A DNA stretch of 60,182 bases from contig JBMHCM010000114.1 in assembly GCA_049889915.1 (NCBI GenBank), positions 1-60,182 of the forward strand, in the 5' to 3' direction. A program made the position numbers and the translations under genes. Origin of the DNA: UBA8337 sp049889915 (GTDB taxonomy: Bacteria > Pseudomonadota > Alphaproteobacteria > RS24). The notes below the pieces were generated by a model. It searched no databases. It was not told the origin of the DNA and was given only the letters and a program-made list of their open reading frames with translations. Shown here piece after piece: positions 1 through 7,873 of the stretch (positions are counted from its first letter, which is position 1; each line of letters begins with the position of its first letter).

Positions 1-123
1 TGAGATGTATATAAACAAGCCGCTGGCGGGACGCAATCGAATTCGCGTGCTTTTCAGCGCAGACAGTCACTTTTCGTCCGGCTGCGGCAGAAGCCTGAAA
101 GAGGGCCAAAATAGGAGCGCATA

Positions 124-1218
124 ATGTCAGCACAAACAGCACCGCAAGCCGGCCTGATGCATAAGATATGCGGCGGCATTTCTGCCCTTTTGGCGGTTTT
201 GCTGGCTTATCTTTTGTTTTGGCCTGTGCCGTTTGATCCGGTCGCCGGACCGGTGCGCGCCGCCAGTCCGGCCGGAACCGGCATTTATTCAAAAAACACG
301 GCGTTGGCGGCGGCTGATTTGGTGGCTGTCGGTCATGGCCCTGAAGGTATCGTTTTTGACGCTGACGGGCGGCTTTATACCGGTCTGCACAATGGCGAAA
401 TTGTGCGGCAGGAAACCGACGGCAGTTTTTCGGTCCTGGCCAATACGGGCGGGCGCCCTTTGGGGCTGAATTTTGATGCGCAGGGGCATTTGATTATTGC
501 CGATGCCTTTAAGGGGCTGATTGCCCTGGCACCCGATGGCGCGCTGCGTCCGCTGGCTACACATTATGACGGCAAGCGCATGTTGTTTGTCGATGATTTG
601 GCGATTGCCTCAGACGGCAAGATTTTCTTTTCCGATGCCTCGGCACGGCATGAATACGGCCATGACATTATGGAGGTGTTTGAACGCCGCCCCTCAGGTC
701 GGTTGATGGTGTTTGATCCGGCAGACGGCAGTCTGCAAGTGCTGCTGGACGGGCTGTATTTCGCCAATGGTGTTGCGCTGAGCGCCGCTGAGGATTTTGT
801 GTTGGTCAATGAAACGCATGAGCACCGTATCATGCGGTATTGGCTGAACGGGCCGAAGGCCGGAACGGCGGATGTGTTCGTCGATAATTTGCCCGGCTAT
901 ATCGACAATATTACCGAAGGGCCGGATGGCAGTTTTTGGCTGGCTGTCGTGGCTGCCCGCACCGCTGCGCTGGACCGATTGGTTGCCGAACCTTTTACCC
1001 GCAAAATTGTCTGGCGGCTGATGCAATTGACCGGTGCCAATCCGGCCGAAAAGCATGTCTATGCGGTGAAACTATCGCCCGACGGCACGCCGCTGGTCTC
1101 GTTGGAAGACGATAGCGGCCATACGTATATGATGACCAGCGTGCTGCAATATGGCGAAAAATTATATCTCGGCAGCCTGCTGATGGACGCTTTTGGGGTG
1201 ATTGACGCGCCACAATAG
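124..1218 (+). CDS. Membrane-anchored SMP-30/strictosidine-synthase-like beta-propeller
   Basis: A 364-residue protein with one N-terminal hydrophobic segment (about residues 17-35) followed by a six-bladed propeller of the SMP-30/gluconolactonase/strictosidine-synthase superfamily. The stretch LNGPKAGTADVFVDNLPGY (about 243-261) is the hallmark of the strictosidine-synthase-like/APMAP branch. Family members are lactonases or arylesterases, but the substrate here cannot be told. The single helix suggests inner-membrane anchoring with the propeller in the periplasm (inference). The ATG is preceded by AGGAG at a good distance. The gene stands alone and ends at a terminator. The 123 bases upstream hold no complete gene. 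Confidence 0.8.
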   Translation: MSAQTAPQAGLMHKICGGISALLAVLLAYLLFWPVPFDPVAGPVRAASPAGTGIYSKNTALAAADLVAVGHGPEGIVFDADGRLYTGLHNGEIVRQETDGSFSVLANTGGRPLGLNFDAQGHLIIADAFKGLIALAPDGALRPLATHYDGKRMLFVDDLAIASDGKIFFSDASARHEYGHDIMEVFERRPSGRLMVFDPADGSLQVLLDGLYFANGVALSAAEDFVLVNETHEHRIMRYWLNGPKAGTADVFVDNLPGYIDNITEGPDGSFWLAVVAARTAALDRLVAEPFTRKIVWRLMQLTGANPAEKHVYAVKLSPDGTPLVSLEDDSGHTYMMTSVLQYGEKLYLGSLLMDAFGVIDAPQ

Positions 1219-1220
1219 AA

Positions 1221-1256
1221 GCGGCGGACACCCATGCACATCTGCCGCAGTTTTTT
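1221..1256 (+). terminator. Rho-independent terminator after the propeller gene
   Basis: GCGGCGGA pairs with TCTGCCGC (one mismatch in eight) around a 12-base loop, followed directly by AG and six T. It lies three bases after the stop codon and separates the gene from the tRNA. Confidence 0.7.
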
Positions 1257-1308
1257 CTGCAATTAGGGCTAGACCGAGGCGGCGGTTTTATATATTTTCG
1301 CCGTCAGT

Positions 1309-1383
<75 letters not shown>

Positions 1384-1408
1384 ACTCTCCTAATAAAATC
1401 AGCAGCGA

Positions 1409-1945
1409 TTATTCCTGCGGCAAGAAGCCGACGGCGCGTAAATCATCTTCGCTGAAGCGGTGCACGCCTTTGGCGTAATTCTTGGCATTTTGCACGTAAA
1501 AAGCCGCGTTCATTGCATTGGCAGCACCGCTGTCTCTCTCTTTCACCAGCTTGGCCGGGCTGCCGGCAATAATCGAATTGTCCGGGAAAACACTGCCCTC
1601 GGTGACAATGGCGTGTCCGGCGACAATGCAATTATTGCCGATGACCGCGCCATCCATAATCGTTGCATTAATGCCGATGAGGCATTTATCGCCAATCGTG
1701 CAGCCATGTAAGGTGACGTGGTGGGTGATGGAACAATCATCGCCGACAATGGTTGGGGTCATGCCACCAACATGCACCATGACGAAATCTTGGATATTGG
1801 TGCGCGCGCCGATTTCAATATGATACATCTCGCTGCGCATCACCACATGCGGCCAAACCGAGCTTTCTTCACCAAGACTGATTTTGCCATAGAGCAAAGC
1901 CGTGTCGTGCACCCAAGCGCTTTCAGCGATGTTCATGTCGTCCAT
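1409..1945 (-). CDS. Gamma-class carbonic anhydrase family protein (YrdA-like)
   Basis: A 178-residue left-handed beta-helix protein made of hexapeptide repeats (for example IVGDDC, TIGDKC, VIGNNC). The expected metal ligands are present: H58 in MVHVGG, H75 in ITHHVTLH and H80, with the 17- and 5-residue spacing of the YrdA/PaaY-type gamma carbonic anhydrases. Such proteins are trimers binding Zn or Fe. Some hydrate CO2, others have no proven activity, so the reaction is not assured. The start lies directly after the stop of the phosphatidyltransferase gene, implying co-transcription and translational coupling. Confidence 0.88.
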   Translation of the reverse strand: MDDMNIAESAWVHDTALLYGKISLGEESSVWPHVVMRSEMYHIEIGARTNIQDFVMVHVGGMTPTIVGDDCSITHHVTLHGCTIGDKCLIGINATIMDGAVIGNNCIVAGHAIVTEGSVFPDNSIIAGSPAKLVKERDSGAANAMNAAFYVQNAKNYAKGVHRFSEDDLRAVGFLPQE

Positions 1946-2551
1946 TTATTCCTCCCGCAACAATTTGATGGAAACGATAAGCCGTCCCAGCACGGAAAGA
2001 TAGACAAAGCCTGCGAAAATCAACGCGGCGATGCTGAATGTGGCGGGCAACAGCATGACCAGCACGAAAAAGCCGATGGTTTCCGTGCCCTCCGCCAGTC
2101 CGGCCAAATAGGTAAAGCTTTTGACGCCCTGCGAGGTGTCGATAATGCCGCGTTTTTCGGCCTGTATGGCGAAAGCCAGAAACACTGTCATCGACATGGC
2201 AAAGCTGGACAGCAATAGGGCAGCGGCAAAGGCATTCTCAGGGGCCAGCAGCGCGAAACCAAGCGGCAGCAGTGCCCATAAAATGAAATCGGATACAATA
2301 TCCAGATAGCCGCCCAAATCAGTGGCTTGGCTTTGCCGCGCCACAGCGCCGTCCAGACCATCAGCCAGCCGATTGAGCAGCAAAAAAAACAGGGCCAGCA
2401 TAAGCTGGCCCTGTGTAATGGCTATGAAACTCGCCACTCCAATAAAAAAACCGATAATAGTAATACTATTAGCGCTTAATATTGGCGAAATCCGCGCAGC
2501 AACCGCATTTAACGGTGGGTCAATCAGTTTGCGCGCAACGGAATCGAGCAT
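1946..2551 (-). CDS. CDP-alcohol phosphatidyltransferase family protein
   Basis: A 201-residue membrane protein (about six hydrophobic segments) with the family signature DGLDGAVAR followed by GGYLDIVSD. The acidic metal-binding residues are D64, D67, D84 and D88. It would transfer a phosphatidyl group from CDP-diacylglycerol to an alcohol in the inner membrane; the acceptor (glycerol phosphate, inositol or another) is not deducible. Only 7 residues separate AR from the first G, one fewer than in PgsA. The reading frame extends further upstream into the nitronate monooxygenase gene, but the ATG at 2551, one base past that gene's stop, fits both the family length and operon coupling. Confidence 0.82.
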   Translation of the reverse strand: MLDSVARKLIDPPLNAVAARISPILSANSITIIGFFIGVASFIAITQGQLMLALFFLLLNRLADGLDGAVARQSQATDLGGYLDIVSDFILWALLPLGFALLAPENAFAAALLLSSFAMSMTVFLAFAIQAEKRGIIDTSQGVKSFTYLAGLAEGTETIGFFVLVMLLPATFSIAALIFAGFVYLSVLGRLIVSIKLLREE

Positions 2552-2552
2552 A

Positions 2553-3524
2553 TTAGCTGGCGCGTTGCACCAAACTGTCAATGGCGGCGCGATAATCGCG
2601 TTCCATATCGCTGACCACATCCTCAACAGACTGCACTTCGCGGATGCTGCCAATACCTTGGCCGCTGCCCCAAATGTCTTTCCACGCCTTGTTCTTCATA
2701 TTGCCGCCTGAACCGAAGTTCATTTTGCTCTTATCGGCATCCGGCAGATTATCCGGGTCAAGACCGGCTTTGGCGATGGATGGTTTGAGATAATTGCCCT
2801 CAACGCCGGTAAACAGCGATGAATAGACAATGTCATCAGCGGCACTTTCAATCAGCATGTCCTTATAGCCTTGGTCGGCATTGGCTTCTTCTGTGGCGAT
2901 GAAACGCGAGCCGATATATGCCAAGTCAGCGCCCATAGCCAGCGCTGAGGCGACGCAATGACCGTCACCAATGGAGCCTGACAGCAGGATGGTGCCGTCA
3001 AACCATTCTTTGACTTCGCGCACCAGAGCGAAAGGCGACAGCGCACCGGCATGGCCACCGGCCCCGGCGCAAACCAAAATCAAGCCGTCAACGCCTTGTT
3101 CAGCAGCTTTTTTGGCGTGTTTGACGCTAATCACATCATGGAACACCACGCCGCCATAGCTGTGTGCCGCTTCAACGACAAATTCCGGCGGCCGCAGGGA
3201 GGTGATGATAATCGGCACTTTGTGCTTCACGCATAATTCCATGTCACTTTGCAGGCGATCATTGGAGGCGTGGCAGATTTGGTTGACCGCGTAAGGGGCA
3301 ACATATTTATCCGGATTGGCGGCTTTATATTCTTCCAATTCGGTGTTGATGCGGGTCAGCCATTCGTCGAGCACTTCGACCGGGCGCGCATTCAGCGCCG
3401 GAAACGAGCCGACAATGCCGGCTTTACACTGGGCGATGACCAGCTCCGGACCGGAAACCAAAAACAGCGGTGAACCGACAACCGGAATCCGCAAACTATC
3501 TTTCAAAACTTTAGGCAGTGCCAT
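2553..3524 (-). CDS. Nitronate monooxygenase (2-nitropropane dioxygenase family)
   Basis: A 323-residue TIM-barrel flavoprotein. The segment AGAGGHAGALSPF near the middle is the FMN-phosphate/active-site loop typical of nitronate monooxygenases, and LLSGSIGDG further on also matches the family. These FMN enzymes oxidise alkyl nitronates such as propionate-3-nitronate with O2. Some relatives act in other oxidations or as enoyl reductases, so the true substrate is uncertain. GGAGGT precedes the ATG. It is the first of three tightly linked genes with the phosphatidyltransferase and carbonic anhydrase. Confidence 0.85.
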   Translation of the reverse strand: MALPKVLKDSLRIPVVGSPLFLVSGPELVIAQCKAGIVGSFPALNARPVEVLDEWLTRINTELEEYKAANPDKYVAPYAVNQICHASNDRLQSDMELCVKHKVPIIITSLRPPEFVVEAAHSYGGVVFHDVISVKHAKKAAEQGVDGLILVCAGAGGHAGALSPFALVREVKEWFDGTILLSGSIGDGHCVASALAMGADLAYIGSRFIATEEANADQGYKDMLIESAADDIVYSSLFTGVEGNYLKPSIAKAGLDPDNLPDADKSKMNFGSGGNMKNKAWKDIWGSGQGIGSIREVQSVEDVVSDMERDYRAAIDSLVQRAS

Positions 3525-3588
3525 AGTGAACCTCCATTAACTGCCCGTAAAAGTAAGTTTTTCCGAGGTGAAGGCAAGCCTAAATCGC

Positions 3589-4821
3589 TTATTTCAGGGC
3601 TGCATAGACGAGCTGCGACAATTGCGACCGCAACGGATAAGTATCGGCCGGCATGAGCTGCGTCATCATGATGACGGTCATATCTTCAACAGGGTCGTTC
3701 CAGAAAATCGTGCTCGCCAGCCCACCCCATGAGGTATTGCCCTTGGAGGTTGAAGAGACGGTCACCCCATCATCGATAATCACCGACAGCCCCAAGCCAA
3801 AGCCGGTGCCGGGATAGGCCACTTCGGTGAATGTGCCAAAGCCATGGTCTTCCAGCGTGCGGTTGTGCGGCAATTGGTTGGAGGTCATTTTGGCAACCGT
3901 CTTGCGGCCCAAGAGGCGAACGCCCTTGGCGCTGGTGCCCCCACGGCGCATCGTATCAGCAAAAATGAAATAGTCGGACATGGTGGACAATAGCCCGCCG
4001 CCGCCGGACAGAAACTCGCGGCCCGGCGCGTACACTGTTTTATCCGGACTGTCGACCAGTCGCGTTTCGCGTTTAATCGGGTCAAACAGATAATTATCCA
4101 TCAGGCGATGACGTTTCTCATCGGGAATATGGAAGAAACTGTCGACCATGCCGAGCGGGTCGAAAATATGCTGCTGAAAATAGGCGTCCAGCGTTTGCCC
4201 CGATACCAGCTCGACAATATGGCCCAGCACATCGGTCGCAACGGAATAATTCCACGCCGTGCCGGGCGAAAACAGCAAGGGCATTTCAGCCAGTTTTTCG
4301 CACAATTGAGCGGTGTTGAGTTTTTCTGAGCGGGCGCCGTTAATCTTATTATTGCGGTAAATCGCATCAACCGGATGTTCCAGCAGGAAGTCATAGGTCA
4401 AACCGGCCTGATGGGTCATGAGGTCGTGCAGGGTAATCATCCGCTCCGGTGCGCGGGTTGTGTAATCGCTGGCCGTGCCGCTTTCGAAAACCTGTACATC
4501 CTTAAAGGCCGGAATATATTTGCTAATCGGGTCGGTGAGCATCAGCCGCCCTTGCTCATAAAGCTGCATAATGGCAACCGAGGTAATCGGCTTGGTCATG
4601 GAGTAGATGCGGAAAATCGCTTCGTCGTCCAGCGCGTCGCGCTCAAACCCCATTTTGCCACGATGGCTGAGTTGGGCAATTTTGCCGTCGCGCGCCACCA
4701 AAATCGACATGCCGGCAAATTTTTTCTTATCCAGATAGCTGTCGAAATAGGCCGGTATCGCTTCCATGCGTGCGCGGTCAAAACCTAGCTTCTCACAATC
4801 TTCAAATTGATAAATGCTCAT
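3589..4821 (-). CDS. Serine hydrolase of the class C beta-lactamase / EstB esterase fold
   Basis: A 410-residue protein with the penicillin-binding-protein catalytic set: S74-M-T-K77 (nucleophile and base), Y192 in NYSVATD, and W365-G-G in place of the KTG box. The WGG variant is usual in EstB-type esterases rather than true beta-lactamases. There is no signal peptide, so it is probably a cytoplasmic esterase or transesterase for small esters or lactones. Its ATG overlaps the stop of the oligopeptidase gene by four bases (ATGA), so both are translated from one mRNA. Confidence 0.85.
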   Translation of the reverse strand: MSIYQFEDCEKLGFDRARMEAIPAYFDSYLDKKKFAGMSILVARDGKIAQLSHRGKMGFERDALDDEAIFRIYSMTKPITSVAIMQLYEQGRLMLTDPISKYIPAFKDVQVFESGTASDYTTRAPERMITLHDLMTHQAGLTYDFLLEHPVDAIYRNNKINGARSEKLNTAQLCEKLAEMPLLFSPGTAWNYSVATDVLGHIVELVSGQTLDAYFQQHIFDPLGMVDSFFHIPDEKRHRLMDNYLFDPIKRETRLVDSPDKTVYAPGREFLSGGGGLLSTMSDYFIFADTMRRGGTSAKGVRLLGRKTVAKMTSNQLPHNRTLEDHGFGTFTEVAYPGTGFGLGLSVIIDDGVTVSSTSKGNTSWGGLASTIFWNDPVEDMTVIMMTQLMPADTYPLRSQLSQLVYAALK

Positions 4822-6950
4822 TTTCCATCCTCATTCAAACGGTCATGCACCAATAAGACAAAAGCATACACAAAGGCGATTTCGTGTAACTGATTAAAAC
4901 GCCCCGCCTTGCCGCCATGGCCTGCCGTCATTTCGGTGCGTAACAGGCTCAGCCCGTCATCGCTGCGGGTGGCGCGCAGGCGGGCAATCCATTTGGCCGG
5001 TTCCCAATAGGTGACGCGCGGGTCAGTGAGGCCGGCAGTGGCCAAAATATGCGGATAGGCTTTTGCCTCGATATTTTCATAAGGCGCGTAACCGGCAATC
5101 AGCCTGTAGGCTGCCTCGCTTTCAATCGGGTTGCCCCATTCCGGCCATTCCGGCGGGGTCAGCGGCAGTGTGTCGTCCAGCATGGTGGTCAGTACATCGA
5201 CAAACGGCACCTCGGCAATGGCGCCACAAAAAAGCTCCGGCGCCAAATTAACGGTGGCCCCGACCAGTAGGCCGCCGGCGCTGCCGCCATGAATAGTTAT
5301 TTGTCCGGGGCGCGTCCAGCCACGGGCAATCAAATCGCGCGCGGCTGAGGCGAAATCCTCAAACGTATTGGTTTTCTTCGGGCCGCGGCCCTCCATAAAC
5401 CAATTATGGCCGCAGGCGCGACCGCCGCGAATATGGGCAATCGCATAAATGAAACCGCGATCGACCAGGCTAAGGCGGGTGACTGAAAACGCCGCCGGAA
5501 TGGTAATGCCGTAAGAGCCGTAACCGTAAAGCAGCACCGGAGCGCTGCCGTCTAACGGCGTGTCTTTGTGATACAAAACCGATACCGGAATTTGCGCGCC
5601 ATCATGACCGGTGGCGGTGATGCGGCGTGTCACATAATCATCAGCCTTGTGGCCGCTGGGCACGGTTTGCGTTTTGCGCAGCACACGGTCGCCGGTGGCC
5701 ATATCATAGTCGAAGGTCTGGGTCGGCGTGGTCATGCTGGCATACGTGAAGCGCAAGCTTGCGGTGGCATATTCCGCCAAGCCGCCAAGGCTCACATCAT
5801 AGGCTTCTTCATCAAAGGCGATGCTATTGGTCTGCCCGCTGGCCATATCGGTAATGTCGAGGCGCGGCAGCGCATTTTCGCGCACCAAGGCAACCAGATG
5901 GTTTTCAAATGGCAGCGCATCCAAAATCAGGCAGCCCGGCTGATGCGGCCGCAAAACCTGCCAAGCGGTTTTTGCGCCTTCCGAGGTCGGCACCGGCGCC
6001 GTGCAGATTTGAAAATCATCGGCTTTTCCAGCGCCATCATAATTGGTGACGATAATCAGCCGATCGCGGGCCGCGTCATCGTCGACCTCATATTCAATAC
6101 CAAGCTCGCGCGGGGCAACACACACCGGCGCGGCCAAGGGGGCGTGGGCATCAATGAGATGCGCTTCCGCCGTTTCATGGTCATGCGCTGAAATGATAAG
6201 AAAGCGACCCGACCGGGTGGCCTCCAGGCCGACAAAGAAACCGGCATCGGCTTCTTCATAAACAATCGCATCTTCTGCTTGCGAGGTGCCCAGCGCGTGG
6301 CGCATGACACGGTGCGGACGATGGTTTTCATCAACCGCAATGTAAAATAAATATTGCCCGCAGGCCGACCAGGCAAAGCTGCCGCCCGTGTCGGTCAGCT
6401 TGTCCTCGGCGTCTTGGTCGTCACTCAAGCGGCGCAAGCGAATGGTGAAATATTCCGAGCCCTTATCGTCATAGCCCCAAGCCAAATGCGTGGCCGTAGG
6501 GTCGGCTTCATGGTCGATGATTTTGAAAAAATCTTTGCCTTCGGCTTCTTTATTGCCGTCAACCAGCGTCCGCATGTCAGCAATATCACTGTCGCGCGGG
6601 CCGCAGCAAAGCAGCGGATGTTCGCCACCGCTGACATAGCGGGTCGCCCAAGCCAGCGCCCCGTCATTGGCCGGCACGCTGCTTTCATCTTCTTGAATGC
6701 GGCCGCGCATCTCGGCAAACAGCGTCTCTTGCAAGGCAGTCGTGGGAGCCAACACTGTGTCGGTATAGGCGTTTTCGGCTTCCAAATGGGCGCGTATTTC
6801 GGCGTCCAAAGCGGCCGGGTCTTTCATCACGGCTTGCCAATTATCATCGCGCAGCCATGCATAAGGGTCGGCGCGGTCAATGCCGTGATAAGTGTCTGTA
6901 TAGGGTTTTTCAGCGGGTGTCGGCGCGCCGGCCGGAGCCGGGCGCATCAA
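4818..6950 (-). CDS. ptrB: Oligopeptidase B, S9 family
   Basis: A 710-residue prolyl-oligopeptidase-family enzyme: an N-terminal seven-bladed propeller domain (about 70-430) and a C-terminal alpha/beta hydrolase domain. The catalytic triad can be placed at S557 (GGSAGG), D643 (LTDPR) and H678 (AGHGG). Oligopeptidase B cuts short peptides after Arg or Lys in the cytoplasm. The context YGYGSYGITIPAAFS before the nucleophile elbow is typical of this subfamily rather than of prolyl oligopeptidase. It starts within the end of msrB (four-base overlap). Confidence 0.9.
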   Translation of the reverse strand: MMRPAPAGAPTPAEKPYTDTYHGIDRADPYAWLRDDNWQAVMKDPAALDAEIRAHLEAENAYTDTVLAPTTALQETLFAEMRGRIQEDESSVPANDGALAWATRYVSGGEHPLLCCGPRDSDIADMRTLVDGNKEAEGKDFFKIIDHEADPTATHLAWGYDDKGSEYFTIRLRRLSDDQDAEDKLTDTGGSFAWSACGQYLFYIAVDENHRPHRVMRHALGTSQAEDAIVYEEADAGFFVGLEATRSGRFLIISAHDHETAEAHLIDAHAPLAAPVCVAPRELGIEYEVDDDAARDRLIIVTNYDGAGKADDFQICTAPVPTSEGAKTAWQVLRPHQPGCLILDALPFENHLVALVRENALPRLDITDMASGQTNSIAFDEEAYDVSLGGLAEYATASLRFTYASMTTPTQTFDYDMATGDRVLRKTQTVPSGHKADDYVTRRITATGHDGAQIPVSVLYHKDTPLDGSAPVLLYGYGSYGITIPAAFSVTRLSLVDRGFIYAIAHIRGGRACGHNWFMEGRGPKKTNTFEDFASAARDLIARGWTRPGQITIHGGSAGGLLVGATVNLAPELFCGAIAEVPFVDVLTTMLDDTLPLTPPEWPEWGNPIESEAAYRLIAGYAPYENIEAKAYPHILATAGLTDPRVTYWEPAKWIARLRATRSDDGLSLLRTEMTAGHGGKAGRFNQLHEIAFVYAFVLLVHDRLNEDGK

Positions 6951-7384
6951 TCATCCACCACATTGCCGTCGGCATCTTTCAGCACCAAAGCGGTGCCGTT
7001 CATGCAATAGCGTTGGCCGGTCGGCGGCGGGCCGTCAGGGAAGACATGCCCCAAATGGCTACCGCAATTGGCGCAAACGCTCTCAGTGCGGCGCATAAAC
7101 AATGTATTGTCAGGGCGGTCGGCAACCGCCGTATCGGATACCGGTTCCCAAAAGCTGGGCCAGCCGGTGCCGCTATCATATTTTGTGTCGCTTTTGAAAA
7201 GCGGCGCATCGCAACACACACAATGATAAGTGCCTTGCGATTTGGAATCCCAATAAGGGCCGGTAAAAGCACGCTCCGTCCCCGCTTTGCGGGTAACGTG
7301 AAACTGCTCATCGGTCAAATTTTCGCGCCATTCAGCCTCGGTTTTCATAACCGGCCAAATCGTATCGTCCTTTTTCCGGCCCAT
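6947..7384 (-). CDS. msrB: Peptide-methionine (R)-S-oxide reductase
   Basis: A 145-residue MsrB. The structural zinc ligands are two CxxC pairs (C55/C58 and C104/C107), and the catalytic cysteine is C127 in RYCMNG. SGTGWPSF and GHVFPDGP are family signatures. It reduces R-methionine sulfoxide in proteins using thioredoxin. It has no signal peptide, so it is cytoplasmic. It lies 9 bases after the maoC-type gene and overlaps ptrB by four bases, so it is part of the long minus-strand operon. Confidence 0.95.
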   Translation of the reverse strand: MGRKKDDTIWPVMKTEAEWRENLTDEQFHVTRKAGTERAFTGPYWDSKSQGTYHCVCCDAPLFKSDTKYDSGTGWPSFWEPVSDTAVADRPDNTLFMRRTESVCANCGSHLGHVFPDGPPPTGQRYCMNGTALVLKDADGNVVDD

Positions 7385-7393
7385 GGGATAATC

Positions 7394-7846
7394 CTATTCG
7401 AAAAGCAGGGTCAGGTTTTCAGAAACCATGACCGGCATTTCCGAGCCTTCCATTTCCATGACAACATCGGCGGTAAACAGCTTGCCACCGGCTTTGTCTT
7501 CAACCGCTTTCAGGGTTGAACGGGCGCGCACTTTGGCGCCGACCGGCACCATGCCGGTGAAACGGGTTTTGTTGGAGCCGTAATTAATGCCGCGTGTGAC
7601 GCTTTTAACGCCTGAAATTTGCGCCATCAGCACCGGCAGCAAGGACAGGGTCAGGAAGCCATGTGCAATGGTGCCCATGCCCAGCTCTTTTTGGGTGCGT
7701 TCCGGGTCGAGGTGAATCCACTGATGGTCACCGGTTGCATCGGCAAACATATTGACGCGCTCTTGGTCTACTTCAAACCAATCGCTGACGCCCAGCTCTT
7801 CGCCGACAGCGGCGGCATATTCATCGAGATTTTCAAAAACACGCAT
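7394..7846 (-). CDS. MaoC-like (R)-specific enoyl-CoA hydratase
   Basis: A 150-residue single hot-dog-fold protein. The hydratase-2 catalytic motif is seen as TGDHQWIH (D40 and H45), followed by the usual AHGFLTLSLLP. Proteins of this length and motif hydrate trans-2-enoyl-CoA to (R)-3-hydroxyacyl-CoA, linking beta-oxidation to polyhydroxyalkanoate synthesis or to an MFE-2-type dehydrogenase such as the one at 51281-52192. It follows the acyl-CoA synthetase gene by 27 bases on the same strand, so it is probably co-transcribed. Confidence 0.87.
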   Translation of the reverse strand: MRVFENLDEYAAAVGEELGVSDWFEVDQERVNMFADATGDHQWIHLDPERTQKELGMGTIAHGFLTLSLLPVLMAQISGVKSVTRGINYGSNKTRFTGMVPVGAKVRARSTLKAVEDKAGGKLFTADVVMEMEGSEMPVMVSENLTLLFE

Positions 7847-7851
7847 AAGTC

Positions 7852-7862
7852 TCTCCCTATTT
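7852..7862 (-). promoter_or_regulatory. Extended ribosome-binding site AAATAGGGAGA of the MaoC gene
   Basis: The 11-base element ends five bases before the ATG. The identical element at the same distance precedes the short-chain dehydrogenase (51281-52192) and the acyl-CoA synthetase (53533-55236), with near copies at two acyl-CoA dehydrogenases. It fixes the start codon. Confidence 0.6.
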
Positions 7863-7873
7863 GCGGTGTTGGT

